Positions 23,555 through 33,740 of a DNA stretch of 64,000 nucleotides are shown piece by piece. The DNA comes from Monodelphis domestica (lineage: Eukaryota > Chordata > Mammalia > Didelphimorphia > Didelphidae). Under the pieces are notes generated by a model that was not told the origin of the DNA, ran no database searches, and was given only the letters and a program-made list of their open reading frames with translations. Positions within the stretch are counted from its first letter, which is position 1. Each line of letters opens with the position of its first letter. Both the position numbers and the translations under genes were made by a program. Location: contig NC_077231.1 in the NCBI RefSeq assembly GCF_027887165.1, positions 326,440,014-326,504,013 on the forward strand, written 5' to 3'.

Positions 23555-24323
23555 TGGCGGCGTGGAAGGATCTTTATTAAGGGAAGACACACAGACACAT
23601 GCTGGAGGGGCCCAGACCCCTCAGGACAATGTGCACTCGCTAGCCCTAAGGAGTGCTGGAGCAGAGGGGGACAGAGGGGCCTAGAGGGGGGCAGAGAGGG
23701 GCAGAGGGGGACAGAGGGGGACAGAGAGGGGCAGAGGGGGGCAGAGAGGGGCAGAGAGGGGCAGAGGGGGGCAGAGGGGGGCAGAGGGGGGGCAGAGGGG
23801 GACAGAGGGGGACAGAGAGGGGCAGAGGGGGGCAGAGAGGGGCAGAGAGGGGCAGAGGGGGGCAGAGGGCGGGGGGCAGAGGGGGGCAGAGGGGGACAGA
23901 GAGGGGCAGAGGGGGGTAGAGGGGGACAGAGGGGCAGAGGGGGGCAAAGGGGGACAGAGGGGGACAGAGAGGGGCAGAGGGGGGCAGAGGGGGACAGAGA
24001 GGGGGCATGGGGGAACCCAGAGGCAGGATGTCTGAGCAAGGGCTGACCACAAGGTAGCTATAGATGGTCTGTGGCAGCAGCCCAGCAAGGCCGGCTGGCT
24101 GGGGAACACTGGGGGCCTCTGGGTGGCTTTCCCGCAAACAGGTTATGGGTGTCCGGGGTCCCTGTACACTAAGGTAGCTGGGGAAGCATACAGTTAGTTT
24201 CAGGAGCATCTCACTAGCAGACCAGCAATAGTTCAAGGGTAAAAGCTGCCCAAACAAGCAGCTGCCGCCCCCAGAAGCCCCCGCTTCATGGCCACAGCGC
24301 AGGAGAGTCCCATCGAGGAGGCT
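23555..24323 (-). other. SDHAF3: SDHAF3 3' UTR with poly(A) signal
   Basis: Downstream of the SDHAF3 stop on the minus strand. A canonical AATAAA is at 23578-23573, followed about 25-45 nt later by a U-rich stretch (TCTGTTTTTGAGG on the minus strand, near 23535-23550), the usual layout of a cleavage site. This implies a 3' UTR of about 770 nt, of which nearly half is the 10-bp minisatellite at 23660-24007. The exact cleavage position is inferred, not seen. Confidence 0.6.
23660..24007. repeat. 10-bp G-rich minisatellite in the SDHAF3 3' UTR
   Basis: About 35 tandem copies of three interleaved variants: AGAGGGGGAC, AGAGGGGGGC and AGAGAGGGGC. On the + strand every unit has a run of 4-7 G; in the SDHAF3 transcript (minus strand) it is a C/U-rich tract. 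There are small irregularities, for example GGCGGGGGGC near 23868 and a shortened unit near 23930. Confidence 0.95.
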
Positions 24324-24512
24324 CTAGGCCTGGGGCTTGGCTGGGTCCCCCATACTGAACTGCCGATTGGGCTTGGTGGCCTCCTGCATGAGCTCCTGCA
24401 GCTGGCCGATCTGCTCCTCGTTGAAGTGGGTCCAGCTGCTCCTCGGTGAGGCGGGCTCCCCAGCGGCGTCCCCGCGGCTCCACTCGTCTGCTGCTGGAGC
24501 GCTGCTGCGTAC
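24324..24512 (-). CDS. SDHAF3: SDHAF3 exon 2 (terminal coding exon), reading frame disturbed
   Basis: The last exon of SDHAF3. The C-terminus [18 protein letters not shown], then [13 protein letters not shown] and a TAG stop at 24324-24326, matches the family's conserved end. A branch-point-like CTCAC, a pyrimidine tract and CAG (24517-24515) precede the exon. With the exon starting at 24512 (second AG of CAGAG) a single open frame of 62 codons follows in phase with exon 1, giving a 120-residue protein (human about 125). However, the first family-like stretch, RYAAALQQQ, is read from 24514 in another frame, and RLTEEQLD (24453-24430) in a third; only from F at 24425 does the open frame match relatives. 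About 29 residues in the middle of the product would therefore be unlike other SDHAF3 proteins. Possible causes are compensating indels, a decaying exon, or sequencing errors in GC-rich DNA. The gene assignment is firm; the exact frame and start are not. Confidence 0.85.
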   Translation of the reverse strand, partial: VRSSAPAADEWSRGDAAGEPASPRSSWTHFNEEQIGQLQELMQEATKPNRQFSMGDPAKPQA

Positions 24513-24699
24513 CTCTGGGAGAGAGCAAGGAGGGTGAGCCTGTTGGGGAGGCCCCCAGATGAGTGGCCTGAATCCCCACCCTTTGACAAAGAATGCTGCC
24601 GGGAGCCTGGGGCTTCCTCCCCCTGGCAGCCCAGCTCCAGGGCTACCCTTGCGGCCCCGGAGGTTAGGACCGGTCCAAGGGGAGTCGTCCTCTTCCCAG

Positions 24700-24785
24700 A
24701 CCCACAGACTTAGGGCTGGGAGGGACCTCCGGGACCCTTTGAGGCTGCAAAGTCCTCAACTTACAGAGAAGATTTGGGCCTTAAT
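24700..24785 (+). repeat. MIR-type fragment
   Basis: CTTAGGGCTGGGAGGGACCT resembles the start of the MIR-derived marsupial SINE; CTTACAGAGAAGATTTGG is a diverged core. Confidence 0.5.
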
Positions 24786-24804
24786 CCCCCAATAAGCACC
24801 GATT

Positions 24805-24995
24805 GAGAGCCGTCAGGGGCAGCAAGACGGCTCAGGGGAGAGAGGGTCAGGCCCGGGGAGGTCCTGGGTTCTCGTCTGGCCCCAGACACTTCCTAGCTGG
24901 GGGACTCTGGGCACGTCCCTCCCCCTGCCCAGCCCTCCTGCTCTTCTGCCTCAAGTCTGAGACGGAAGGGAAGGGCATTTAAAGAAAGAAAAGAA
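24805..24995 (+). repeat. Marsupial tRNA-derived SINE
   Basis: GGTCCTGGGTTCTCGTCTGG (box B region), CCAGACACTTCCTAGCTGGG, GCCCTCCTGCTCTTCTGCC and CTGAGACGGAAGGGAAGGG, in the standard order of the marsupial SINE seen cleanly at 45248-45467. Confidence 0.85.
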
Positions 24996-25089
24996 GCAGG
25001 ACGAAGAGAGCCGATTCCAAGCCAGGAACTATAACAATAACCTAAAAACGAGATTTTTCAGACTATCGGGCCTCCCACTCCCCCTGTGC

Positions 25090-25600
25090 CCCCAAAGCCC
25101 TCGTCCCTTGACAGGAAAACATTTCTCCGATTATCCTTTGGTGGAGGAAAACGTACATAGGAAAAATGAAGAGGGTGAAAGAAGCTTGTCTCGGTCTGGA
25201 TTGCGACTCGGCTCTTTTTCTCCGGAAGCAGACGGCGCTTTTTGCCTGAGTTCTTTGGGACAGTTTCGGAGCATCGTCCGATGTGGCTGAGAACAGCCGC
25301 GGCACTCCCGGTTGTTCATCGGACAGTCTTCCTGTCGCTCTGCTTCGGTTCCTGGAAGTCTCCCGGCCTCCCCGAGCTCCTCCTGCTCGCCCCTCTCTTC
25401 CACACAATGGGATTCTGCTGCAGTCCTAGACGATAGCTTTCTCAGCCATTCCCCACTTTCCAAACCTTTGCCCCAAGAAGAGCCGCTCCAAACATCTTTG
25501 TACATCGAGGTGCCCCCTCTTTTTGGTTCTCTTTGGGCCGCAAACCTAGTCACGGCGTCATGGGGTCGCAGGCTCCGTCCTCTTGGATACCCCCCAGTCA
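25090..25600 (-). mobile_element. Old 5'-truncated L1, antisense
   Basis: CTTTCTCAGCCATTCCCCAC, then TCTTTGTACATCGAGGTGCC and GGTTCTCTTTGGGCCGCAAA, correspond in reverse to the L1 ORF2 end (compare 61950-62070). It is diverged; the boundaries are soft. Confidence 0.6.
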
Positions 25601-27115
25601 CAGTGGAGTGCGGCAGCTCTCAAATCCGGTCCTTCTCTCCTTGGCAGGTTCCTCTGTGTTTCCAACAGAGCCGGTTTTTTCTCCTCCTAAGACAGGAACG
25701 TTTTCTTCCTCAAGGCCTTCGGCTTCCATTGGGAGGAAAGCGCCACAATGAGAGGCCTGCAGAACGTCCTCCTTTGGATTAAAGGTCTGAAGCCCTTCCT
25801 CAACAGCAGGAGCATCTCCCACAGAAGGGAAGGCCCAGCCCGGTCCTACTCGCTGTAACTGGCGCGTCGATGGAGAGTGGCGCCAGGCCTTCCAAGCCTG
25901 GTGGCCGGAGAGCTAAGCTCGAGACAGAGAAGCTGTCAACAAGACTGAATCCATAGTAGGGAGTGCAGTGGTGACCACCGACAATGGACAGGAAGACAGG
26001 CTGCTCCATTCCGCCTCGGTTCCTGTTCTCTCTGCCAAGGAGAAAGACTTTGAACGGGACAGGAGAAAATATAGATGGCGAATGCACAGAGCAGGGACCT
26101 GCCCTCCTTGAGGAGCACCAGTATCTGCTGGGCTGCTGGCAGGGTCAGAGAAAAGGGCGCACGGGGCAGGGAGCGGCCCTGCCTGGACCAAGGTCCCCAC
26201 TGCCCTCGTTTTCCAAAAAAGGAAATAGAATGGAGACTCCTGAGGTCTTCCCTTTCTCTGGCAGCATTTCAGAGTATCCGTAAAGAGACGGCTGGTGAGT
26301 GGTGATCCCCAAGAGCCGGCATCGCATCATCTAGAGCTAACTTTGCTCTCCTTCTCCCACAGGCCTCCCTTCCACGGGTAGATCAAGAGGCGATTCCAGA
26401 AATGCTGACTTGCCCCAAAGCATCTTGTGGGAAAGATGGAAAGACGTGGCTTAGAGCCACCTCAACAGACAGACCCCGGCTGGTCAACGGCTGCCACAAA
26501 AGGCCTTTGGCGCCATGTTGACTTGGAAGGATGTCGCCATAGAGAGCCCCTGACTTGGGTAGTCATGGCCAGCTCCTGGGTCAGAGCTCAGATGACGCAA
26601 AGCTGTAAGGGTCCAGCTGGATCTAGGAAGAGCCCAAGAGGGCTGGCACATGCAGTCAACCCTGCCAACATTAGGTGGGGAGATGAGCTCTGACATCCAT
26701 TAGAGGAGAATAATGGACTTCAAGCTCAAGAGAAGGCAACAGCTGAACAAACCAGAAACTCCCCACAATGTCACACTCCTGGAAGAGAGGCCTGGTGTAG
26801 AGGAAGCCACTGTGTCTATCCTGGGCCAGACGGTGTAGATGGGCCACTGATAAGCTGGGGAAGTCCAGGCAATGGAAGGACTTCGGAAGGAACTGGGCAG
26901 GGTTAGTCTGGCCAAGAGAAGACTCAAGGGGGACCCAAGCATTGTCCTCTGGCATGTGAAGGGTGGAGTCTCTAGGCTCAGCCCTCAAGGGCTCAACTAG
27001 GGAGAGGGCTGGAGCTGAGAAAAGGCAAACTTGGGCTTGATAAGGAAGCAAAAACAAACCCATCCTTAACACTCGAGTGTCAGATGTGGAATGGTGAGGG
27101 AGAATGGGGTGAGGG
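25601..27115. other. Unassigned intronic sequence
   Basis: No gene or repeat family recognised with confidence. The stretch 26680-27060 has the texture of an old interspersed element but I cannot name it. Confidence 0.3.
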
Positions 27116-27127
27116 TGGGGGAAGAAA

Positions 27128-27415
27128 AGAGACAGACAGACAGAGACAGACAGACAGAGAGAGACAGAGACAGAGTCAGAGAGACAGACAGAGAGACAGA
27201 GTGAGACAGACAGAGAGACAGAGTCAGAGATGCAGAGACAGAGAGACAGAGGGAGAAGAGAGACAGAGAGGGAGGGAGAAGAGAGACAGACAGAGAGACA
27301 GACAGAGACAGAGGGAGAAGAGAGAATGGGAGGGGAGAAGGGAAGGCGGGAGGGAGGGAAGGAAGAAAGGAGCTCTGAAGGGAGGAAAGGAGAAAGGGAG
27401 GGAGGGAGAAGATCT
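27128..27415. repeat. (GACAGA)n / (GGGA)n microsatellite
   Basis: GAGACAGACAGA units pass into GGGAGAAGAGA and then GGGAGGGAGGGAAGG. The open frames across it are Arg/Glu/Gln artefacts. Confidence 0.95.
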
Positions 27416-27929
27416 TCAGTAAAGAGAGGTCTGGGAACCCACCTGCCAGAGGTAGTGGCAGGAATTCTCTTCCTTCTCCAGCCTACAAAGGAGCTATTCT
27501 AATCCAGAACAAACGTTTTGCAAGGCTGAGGGAAGATTTTCCTTGGTGCATTTTAGTTCTCAGGGTTCTGAAATGTTACTTCTGCCTTCACTTGCTTGTC
27601 TAACTTGATGATGTTTTCTTCTTTTTGATTTCCTGATGCACTGGGCTTTGAGGGCCAAACCAGTAGGAACAAAGAGCTTGGTAAAATCCAACTGCCTTGA
27701 ATCAGCCTTTCTATGGATGCCTGTGTGTTCACATTCTAATTACTGGACATGGACAGGTACCCAAATAGAAGGCTGACTGTGGGGAGGGCCAGAAGGTGAT
27801 CTTGATCTCACAGAAATACCAACGAGCACAATGATGAAGCCTCTGCTGCGCAGCCTAGGGTAGGATGCCAGTAGGTGGACAAATCCCAGTTCCAGGTCTT
27901 CTCTGCCATGTCCTTCCTGACTTTCCACC

Positions 27930-28610
27930 TCAAGCCTGTAATTCTTCTAGAACATCCCTACCTGCATGACTCACCCTGAAATTCAGCTCCATTTCTGCTC
28001 CACCTCCACCCCCCTGCAGCAGCTGCTTCCTCCCTGTCATTTCTGTCAGTGATGACATCATTCTCTCAGTCATCTGGGTTCAAAAGCTTGAAGTTACCCT
28101 GGATACCTCCACCACTGACTTGGCCAGTCATCTGCTTCCTCATCTACTGTTACTGCCCTGGGCCTGGCCTTCATGCCAGGACTATTTATCCATCAATTAA
28201 TCAATCAACAACATGTAAGGCACTGTGCTAAGTGCTGCGATCAAAGAGAGATTGAAAGACTTCCTGGCCTCAGGTAGCTCACAAATGAATACACATCAAG
28301 AAGCTGGTGAAACGGGAAATCATGACAGAGGAGAGGCACTAGGATGAAGAACGGTTGAGATAGGTCTTCCATAGTCTGGCCATAGCCTCTTTCCTAAGGG
28401 GCATCCAGGCCCTCCTACACACCCATTGCTAATTTACTCTCCCCAAGTGCAGTGCAAAGCACAAAGGTCATGCAAGTGACCCTCCTACTCCCAAACTTGG
28501 CTCTCCTCTGCAGTCTCAATGCCAGACTCCTTGGACTTGCCCTCAAGGCCCTCCATCCTCTGGCCCCCATCTCCCTCAGTCCCTAGGATGATGTGAATTC
28601 TACATCTCCA
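27930..28610 (+). repeat. L2 3' region with internal fragment
   Basis: CAGTGATGACATCATTCTCTC, CTTGAAGTTACCCTGGATAC, CATCCAGGCCCTCCTACACA and CCTTGGACTTGCCCTCAAGG follow the L2 order. 28165-28290 (ATCAATTAATCAATCAACAA, AAGGCACTGTGCTAAGTGCTG) belongs to another common marsupial repeat embedded in it. Confidence 0.6.
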
Positions 28611-29874
28611 GGAACTTGGATTCTTGGTTGTCTCATCAGATGCCTGGATTCTCGGGCCCAGGGTGTCTCTCTCCCCACTTGCATTCTCCCATGCTCACCC
28701 ATAAAGCAATCCTTAGGGTGTTCCACGAGTCTAGCTAAATCTGGGCCAATGGCTGGGCAAAGTGGACATCTTCCTGGGGTAAAACATAGTGGAGGGTCCT
28801 TCATAGAGGAGGCCAAGCCTAGAGTGTGTGTGTGTGTGTGGGGGGGAATACATATGGAGGGGAAGGGGAGAAAGGTGCCATTTTTAGCCACTATTGTTCT
28901 TTGAGGGGAAGAAGAGGGGACGTTCCAAACCTTAGCTTCCCATGCTAATGTGCTAAGCCCGTCTGCAACTGCCCATCCCCGCCCCACCCAACAGCCCCTT
29001 CCCTACCGCTGTACTCTAAAATCCACAGACCCCAGGAGGCTCTCTGACTCCCAAAGCGGAAGCCATGCGTGGGTTTGGGGGATTCGCTATGAGGATGTCA
29101 GAATCAGGAGTTCGGACACAAATGGTAACTTGCTGGGATTTAATTAAGTTTCACTCTGTTATGATCAAGGAAAAGCTGTCCAGTGAGACAAAACACTCAA
29201 GAATAGTTAATCATGCAAATACCGAGTGGGAAAAAGCGTTTTCAAAAACTGCAAATTTCCACGAAGGCAACAGTAATTCCAAGTTATTAACATCATCCAT
29301 CTCGATTCTCCCTCCCAAAGTGATCGTAACTTCCCAAAGATGGGCAAGAGAGAAACATCCTACCTGATGTTCCCGTAGTTGGGTCAGGCCATGTCTGAGG
29401 CCAAAGGCATACTGGGGAAAACACTGAGAGAACATTAAGGTCGCTCGCTGGGCATCGAACTGTTATTGTAAGTCATAGATCACTAGCCTGGCAGGACTGC
29501 AGGTCCTCTGAAAACAACTCTCAGGGGCTGTCGAGCTCACGCGTTGGGGCAGCCCCCAAAGCCCCCAAGAACAAGGAGGGTCAGACAGATCCACTGGCCC
29601 TGCCCTCCCGGGGACTCTGCTCCTCTCTGGAGGGCATCCAAGAGAGTAAAGGAGGGAATTTCAGAGCTGATGTGAACTTGCAGAAGAACGAGTTTCTGGA
29701 GGAAATAATGAAAGTCAGGTGAGTGGCCAGGCGGGGATCCACCTCCCTTCCAAGTCACCCCAACTCCGTAGTCCTCAGCAGCCCCCGGCCCTCAGCCTTT
29801 GTCTCCCTCTGCCTGGGGAGGGTAGAGTGAAGCTGCAGGGTTCCATTGTGCCTCTAGCGGGGTACCCTTCCTCC

Positions 29875-30035
29875 CTTGTTTCCTTTTATATGCTGCTTTC
29901 CCCATGAGATTGGGAGCTCGTTAAGGGCAGAGATCATGTGTTGTCTCACCCTGTACCCCAGTACTTCAAACAATGCCTAGCACATAGTAGGCACTTAACA
30001 CATGTTTATGGACTGGCCGACTGAAAACCACTGCT
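29875..30035 (+). repeat. L2 3' tail
   Basis: GATTGGGAGCTCGTTAAGGG, TACCCCAGTACTTCAAACAA and GCCTAGCACATAGTAGGCAC are diagnostic of the L2 end. Confidence 0.85.
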
Positions 30036-30599
30036 ACGATCAGCCAGGCTCCGGGGAGGTACTCAAAGAATGACCACAGATTTTGTTTGTTTGCCATCAG
30101 CAAAACTAAGGATTCCGGTTCATTTTAGGGGGCTGACCTCAAGCTTGGCCTATTCCCCATCTAGTGGGACCTGAAGTTTTCTTAAATGAGAGGACTCGGC
30201 AGTCTAGGGACGGGGACGGGGACGGGAAACGAAGATCTCCATCGATGGAGAACTGACCGGACGAGCTCTGGCAGTACAGAGAGCACGACAAGTGCACCGA
30301 AGTGGGGACACATGCAAAGTGAGGGCAGCAGGCCGGGAAAGCGATAGCCGCCATGACTCCGGAGAGGGCCAACCAGCAGGGAGAACTGGCTGGATGGGGA
30401 CCAGACTAAAGGCCGGGGAATGGCTTAGGCTGCAGAAGGCAGGCTCGGGGGAGAAGCAGATGCTTTCTTCAACGATGTGAAGAGCTATCATGAGAAAGAG
30501 GGATGGAGTTTGCTGCCTCTGGTCCCAGAAGGCAAAACCAGAGAGTGCCAGAGATGAATGGAGGTCATTCTACCAACTAGGACTACCCAACAACGGAAT

Positions 30600-30954
30600 G
30601 AGAGAGACAGGGAGACAGAGACAGACAGAGACAGAGAGACAGACAGGGAGATAGAGAGACAGACAGAGACAGAAAGAGAGAGAGAGACAGAGAGACAGAG
30701 ACAGGGAGACAGAGACATAAAGAGAGACAGAGACAGTGGGAGGGAGAGACAGAGAGAGACAGAAAGACAGACAGAGATATAGAGACATAAAGAGAGAGAG
30801 ACATAAAGAGAGAGAGAGTGGGAGGGAGAGACAGAGAGAGAAACAGAGAGAGGGAGAGACAAAGAGAGAGACAGAGTCAGAGACAGAGAGAGGGAGAGAG
30901 AGAGACAGGGAGACAGAGAGACAGACAGAGACAGAGATATAGAGACAGAAAGAG

Positions 30955-30985
<31 letters not shown>

Positions 30986-31012
30986 CAGAAAGAAAAGAGA
31001 AAGAAAGAAAAG

Positions 31013-31110
<98 letters not shown>

Positions 31111-31164
31111 AAAGAGGAAGAAAGAAAGAAAAGAGGAAGAAAGAAAGAAAAGAGGAAGAAAGAA

Positions 31165-31245
<81 letters not shown>
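30600..31245. repeat. Compound (GACAGA)n-(GAAA)n-(GA)n microsatellite
   Basis: About 650 bp on the + strand: GAGACAGA units, then GAAA units (about 31005-31160), then GA repeats up to 31244. 30987-31244 is 258 nt of uninterrupted purine. The long Ser/Leu or Arg/Glu frames are repeat artefacts. Confidence 0.97.
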
Positions 31246-31263
31246 ACAACCATGGGCTTTTTT

Positions 31264-31467
31264 TTTTGTTTTTAAACCCTTACCTTCTGTCTTAGAATCA
31301 ATACTGTGTATTGGTTCTAAGGCAGGAGAGTGGTAAGGGCTAGGCAATGGGAGTTAAATGACCTACCCAGGGTCACACAGCTAGGAAGTGTCTGAGGCCA
31401 GATGTGAACCCAGGACCTCCCTTCTCTAGGCCTGGCTCTCCATCCACTGAGCTACCCAGCTGCCCCC
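31264..31467 (-). repeat. Marsupial tRNA-derived SINE with target-site duplication
   Basis: A full-length SINE in reverse: poly-T end, CCCTTACCTTCTGTCTTAGA, AGGGTCACACAGCTAGGAAG, and the tRNA A-box end ATCCACTGAGCTACCCAGC. It is flanked by ACCATGGGCTTTTTT at 31249-31263 and 31468-31482. It is inserted directly beside the (GA)n array. Confidence 0.95.
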
Positions 31468-32179
31468 ACCATGGGCTTTTTTGCTTAGAGTCCTCAGTGA
31501 TCTGGGAAGAGCCTGCTCTCAACAGAATTATGAGATGGAATTGCCAAGGCCTTCAGGGTTTGCGTGTTAGGGAAATGGTGACAGAGGTGCATCCTCCTCA
31601 TTGGCAGGCTTGGCAAAGAAAGGAAGGAAGGAATGATGGCAGCATAGGAGTAACAGGACCAAGGGAAGGTTCTAGAGTTTTGTGTTTGGGATAAGGGAAT
31701 TGTCAAAGTGCAGCTCAGAACTCCATTTTAGGAAGGCAAAATGGAACCCTCTGATGAAGGGTAACCAGGGTGGGGAGGGGCCTGCAGACCACTGGGCATT
31801 TCTATAGCATTATTAAGGCTTTCAAAGAGATTCCCCTGCCTTTTCTCGTTCGCTTCTTACAACACTGCAGGCCACGCAAGAAAAGAGAAAATAAACTGGG
31901 AAAGGAGCAGACTTCACTGGGCTGAAGGGTTGAGGGCACAGATGCCCTCGAATGCCTGGAAATCAGATCTAGGGCAAGAGGTAATACACGCAGAGGCTGA
32001 TCTTGGATCTGATAACTGGAATTGGACAGAACTGGGCTGAGCTCCCCCCAAACAGCCGCCGGAGAGTGGCCCTCCCAGGGACTTTGGGGTAGATGTGAGG
32101 TGGACTGGATGACCCGTGAGACGGCCTTCCAGATGCTCCTTCCTCTTCTAACCTCCCTTTTCCCTTTCACTCACTCTGA

Positions 32180-32600
32180 CCTTTAATTGCCCCATCCTCA
32201 TCCCCCTTGATCTTTCTGCAGCTTGTGGCACCGTTGGCCGAGCTAGACTCAAGCTAGAGCTTGACTGCCATGATTCTGGCATGTCCTGGTTCTCCTCCAA
32301 CCATCTGACTGCTCCTTCTCAGTCAGCTTTGCTGGATCGCCTGGCACCTTCCCCTTCAGAGGAGCTGTCCTGGAAGGCTTTGTCCTCTTGGGTCTGCTCC
32401 CTTCTTTCCCTTGAATCTCTCGCCCTCAGGGATCTCCTCCAATGCCATGGGCCTAATTATTGTCTCTGTGCTAGACTGCCAAATTGATATCTGCACGTAT
32501 TCTACCCAGCATAGCATGTACTACACTCCTTTAGGTCCTCCAAGGGCTAGCCAGCTGCCAGGGTCCTTCCTTCAGCTGGACACCTATCCATTTTCTTCCT
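32180..32600 (+). repeat. L2 fragment, upstream part
   Basis: Resembles the L2 3' region (CCCTCAGGGATCTCCTCC, ATTATTGTCTCTGTGCTAGAC, CTGCACGTATTCTACCCAGC). It appears to continue at 33297-33425 beyond the microsatellite. Confidence 0.45.
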
Positions 32601-32603
32601 ATG

Positions 32604-32833
32604 TCTCTCTCTCTCTCTCTCTCTGTCTCTGTCTCTCTCTTTCTCTCTGTCTGTCTCTGTCTGTCTCTGTCTGTCTCTGTCTGTCTCTGTCTCTCTCTCT
32701 CTCTCTCTCTGTCTCTCTGTCTGTCTCTCTCTCTGTCTCTGTCTCTCTCTCTGTCTCTCTCTGTCTCTCTGTCTGTCTCTCTCTCTGTCTCTGTCTCTCT
32801 CTCTGTCTCTCTCTGTCTCTCTCTCTCTGTCTC

Positions 32834-32874
<41 letters not shown>

Positions 32875-32909
32875 GTCTTTCTGTCTGTCTCTCTCTCTGT
32901 CTCTGTCTC

Positions 32910-32948
<39 letters not shown>

Positions 32949-33063
32949 GTCTGTCTCTCTCTCTGTCTCTGTCTCTCTCTCTGTCTCTCTCTGTCTCTCT
33001 GTCTGTCTCTCTCTCTGTCTCTGTCTCTCTCTCTGTCTCTCTCTGTCTCTCTCTCTCTGTCTC

Positions 33064-33104
<41 letters not shown>

Positions 33105-33129
33105 GTCTCTCTGTCTGTCTCTCTCTCTG

Positions 33130-33190
<61 letters not shown>

Positions 33191-33265
33191 GTCTCTCTCT
33201 CTGTCTCTCTGTCTCTTTCTCTCTGTCTGTCTATCTCTGTTTCTCTCTTTGTCTCTCCTTCCCCC
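32604..33265. repeat. (TCTC)n/(TGTC)n microsatellite with 230-bp higher-order repeat
   Basis: About 660 bp of TCTC/TGTC units. The block at 32711-32940 recurs at 32941-33170 with the same irregular order of TC and TG units, apart from a single TTTC variant near 32878 and drift at the far end. Ser/Leu and Arg/Glu frames across it are artefacts. Confidence 0.95.
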
Positions 33266-33296
33266 ACCTCCCTCTTCTCCCGCCCCATGATGTCTC

Positions 33297-33425
33297 CCTG
33301 ATAGAACATAAGCTCCTTGAGGCCCAGAGTTGTTGTTCTGTGTCTGCATCCTCACTGGCAAGCATGGTGCTGGCATGTAGGAGGCCCTGAATGCGCCTCA
33401 GGGATGGACTGATCCCCATGACGTG
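33297..33425 (+). repeat. L2 3' tail
   Basis: CATAAGCTCCTTGAGGCCCA, GTCTGCATCCTCACTGGCA and GCATGTAGGAGGCCCTGAAT match the L2 end. Confidence 0.75.
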
Positions 33426-33589
33426 ACGTGGGAGTGTGACAACATAGGCTCTAAGGTCTCTTCTGGCAAAGGAATCTGGGAGGATGTGATGAAAATAATG
33501 GGAAAACGTCCATTGCTTGGAGAACAGGGAGCTCATGGGCTCCCCCAGGGTCCCTCTGTCTAACAAAGGGCTAGAGTGGAGGCGTTGTT

Positions 33590-33740
33590 GGCCTGGGGCT
33601 CCCCTTGGCCCCTGAGACTGGTTTCCAAGCTCTGTGACCCTGGCCCAGGTGCCTGACAGGGCTCCCATTAACTGATCTCGAAGGCCCTCCTCAGCTCTAC
33701 CCCTGTGATTCTGGGCCTGATTAAGGTGCATGAATTCTAG
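33590..33740 (+). repeat. MIR 3' fragment
   Basis: CTGATCTCGAAGGCCCTCCT, then CAGCTCTACCCCTGTGATTC is the MIR 3' end; the 5' part is faint. Confidence 0.5.

Noticed and set aside
23660..24007. CRISPR-like array
   Set aside because: Unit of only 10 bp with no spacers, in an animal genome; it is a minisatellite.
23344..24257. Pro/Leu/Cys-rich and Gly/Gln/Arg-rich frames over 200 codons
   Set aside because: Translation of the 10-bp minisatellite, which I place in the SDHAF3 3' UTR.
24233..24589. 118-codon minus-strand frame containing RYAAALQQQ taken as an independent gene
   Set aside because: Its first half is the intron end and its family-like residues belong to SDHAF3 exon 2 in a shifted frame.
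30488..31336. Ser/Leu-rich frame of about 250 codons and Arg/Glu-rich frames
   Set aside because: Direct translation of GACAGA, GAAA and GA repeats.
32411..33376. Ser/Leu/Cys-rich frames of up to 296 codons and Arg/Glu/Asp-rich frames on the other strand
   Set aside because: Direct translation of the TCTC/TGTC microsatellite.
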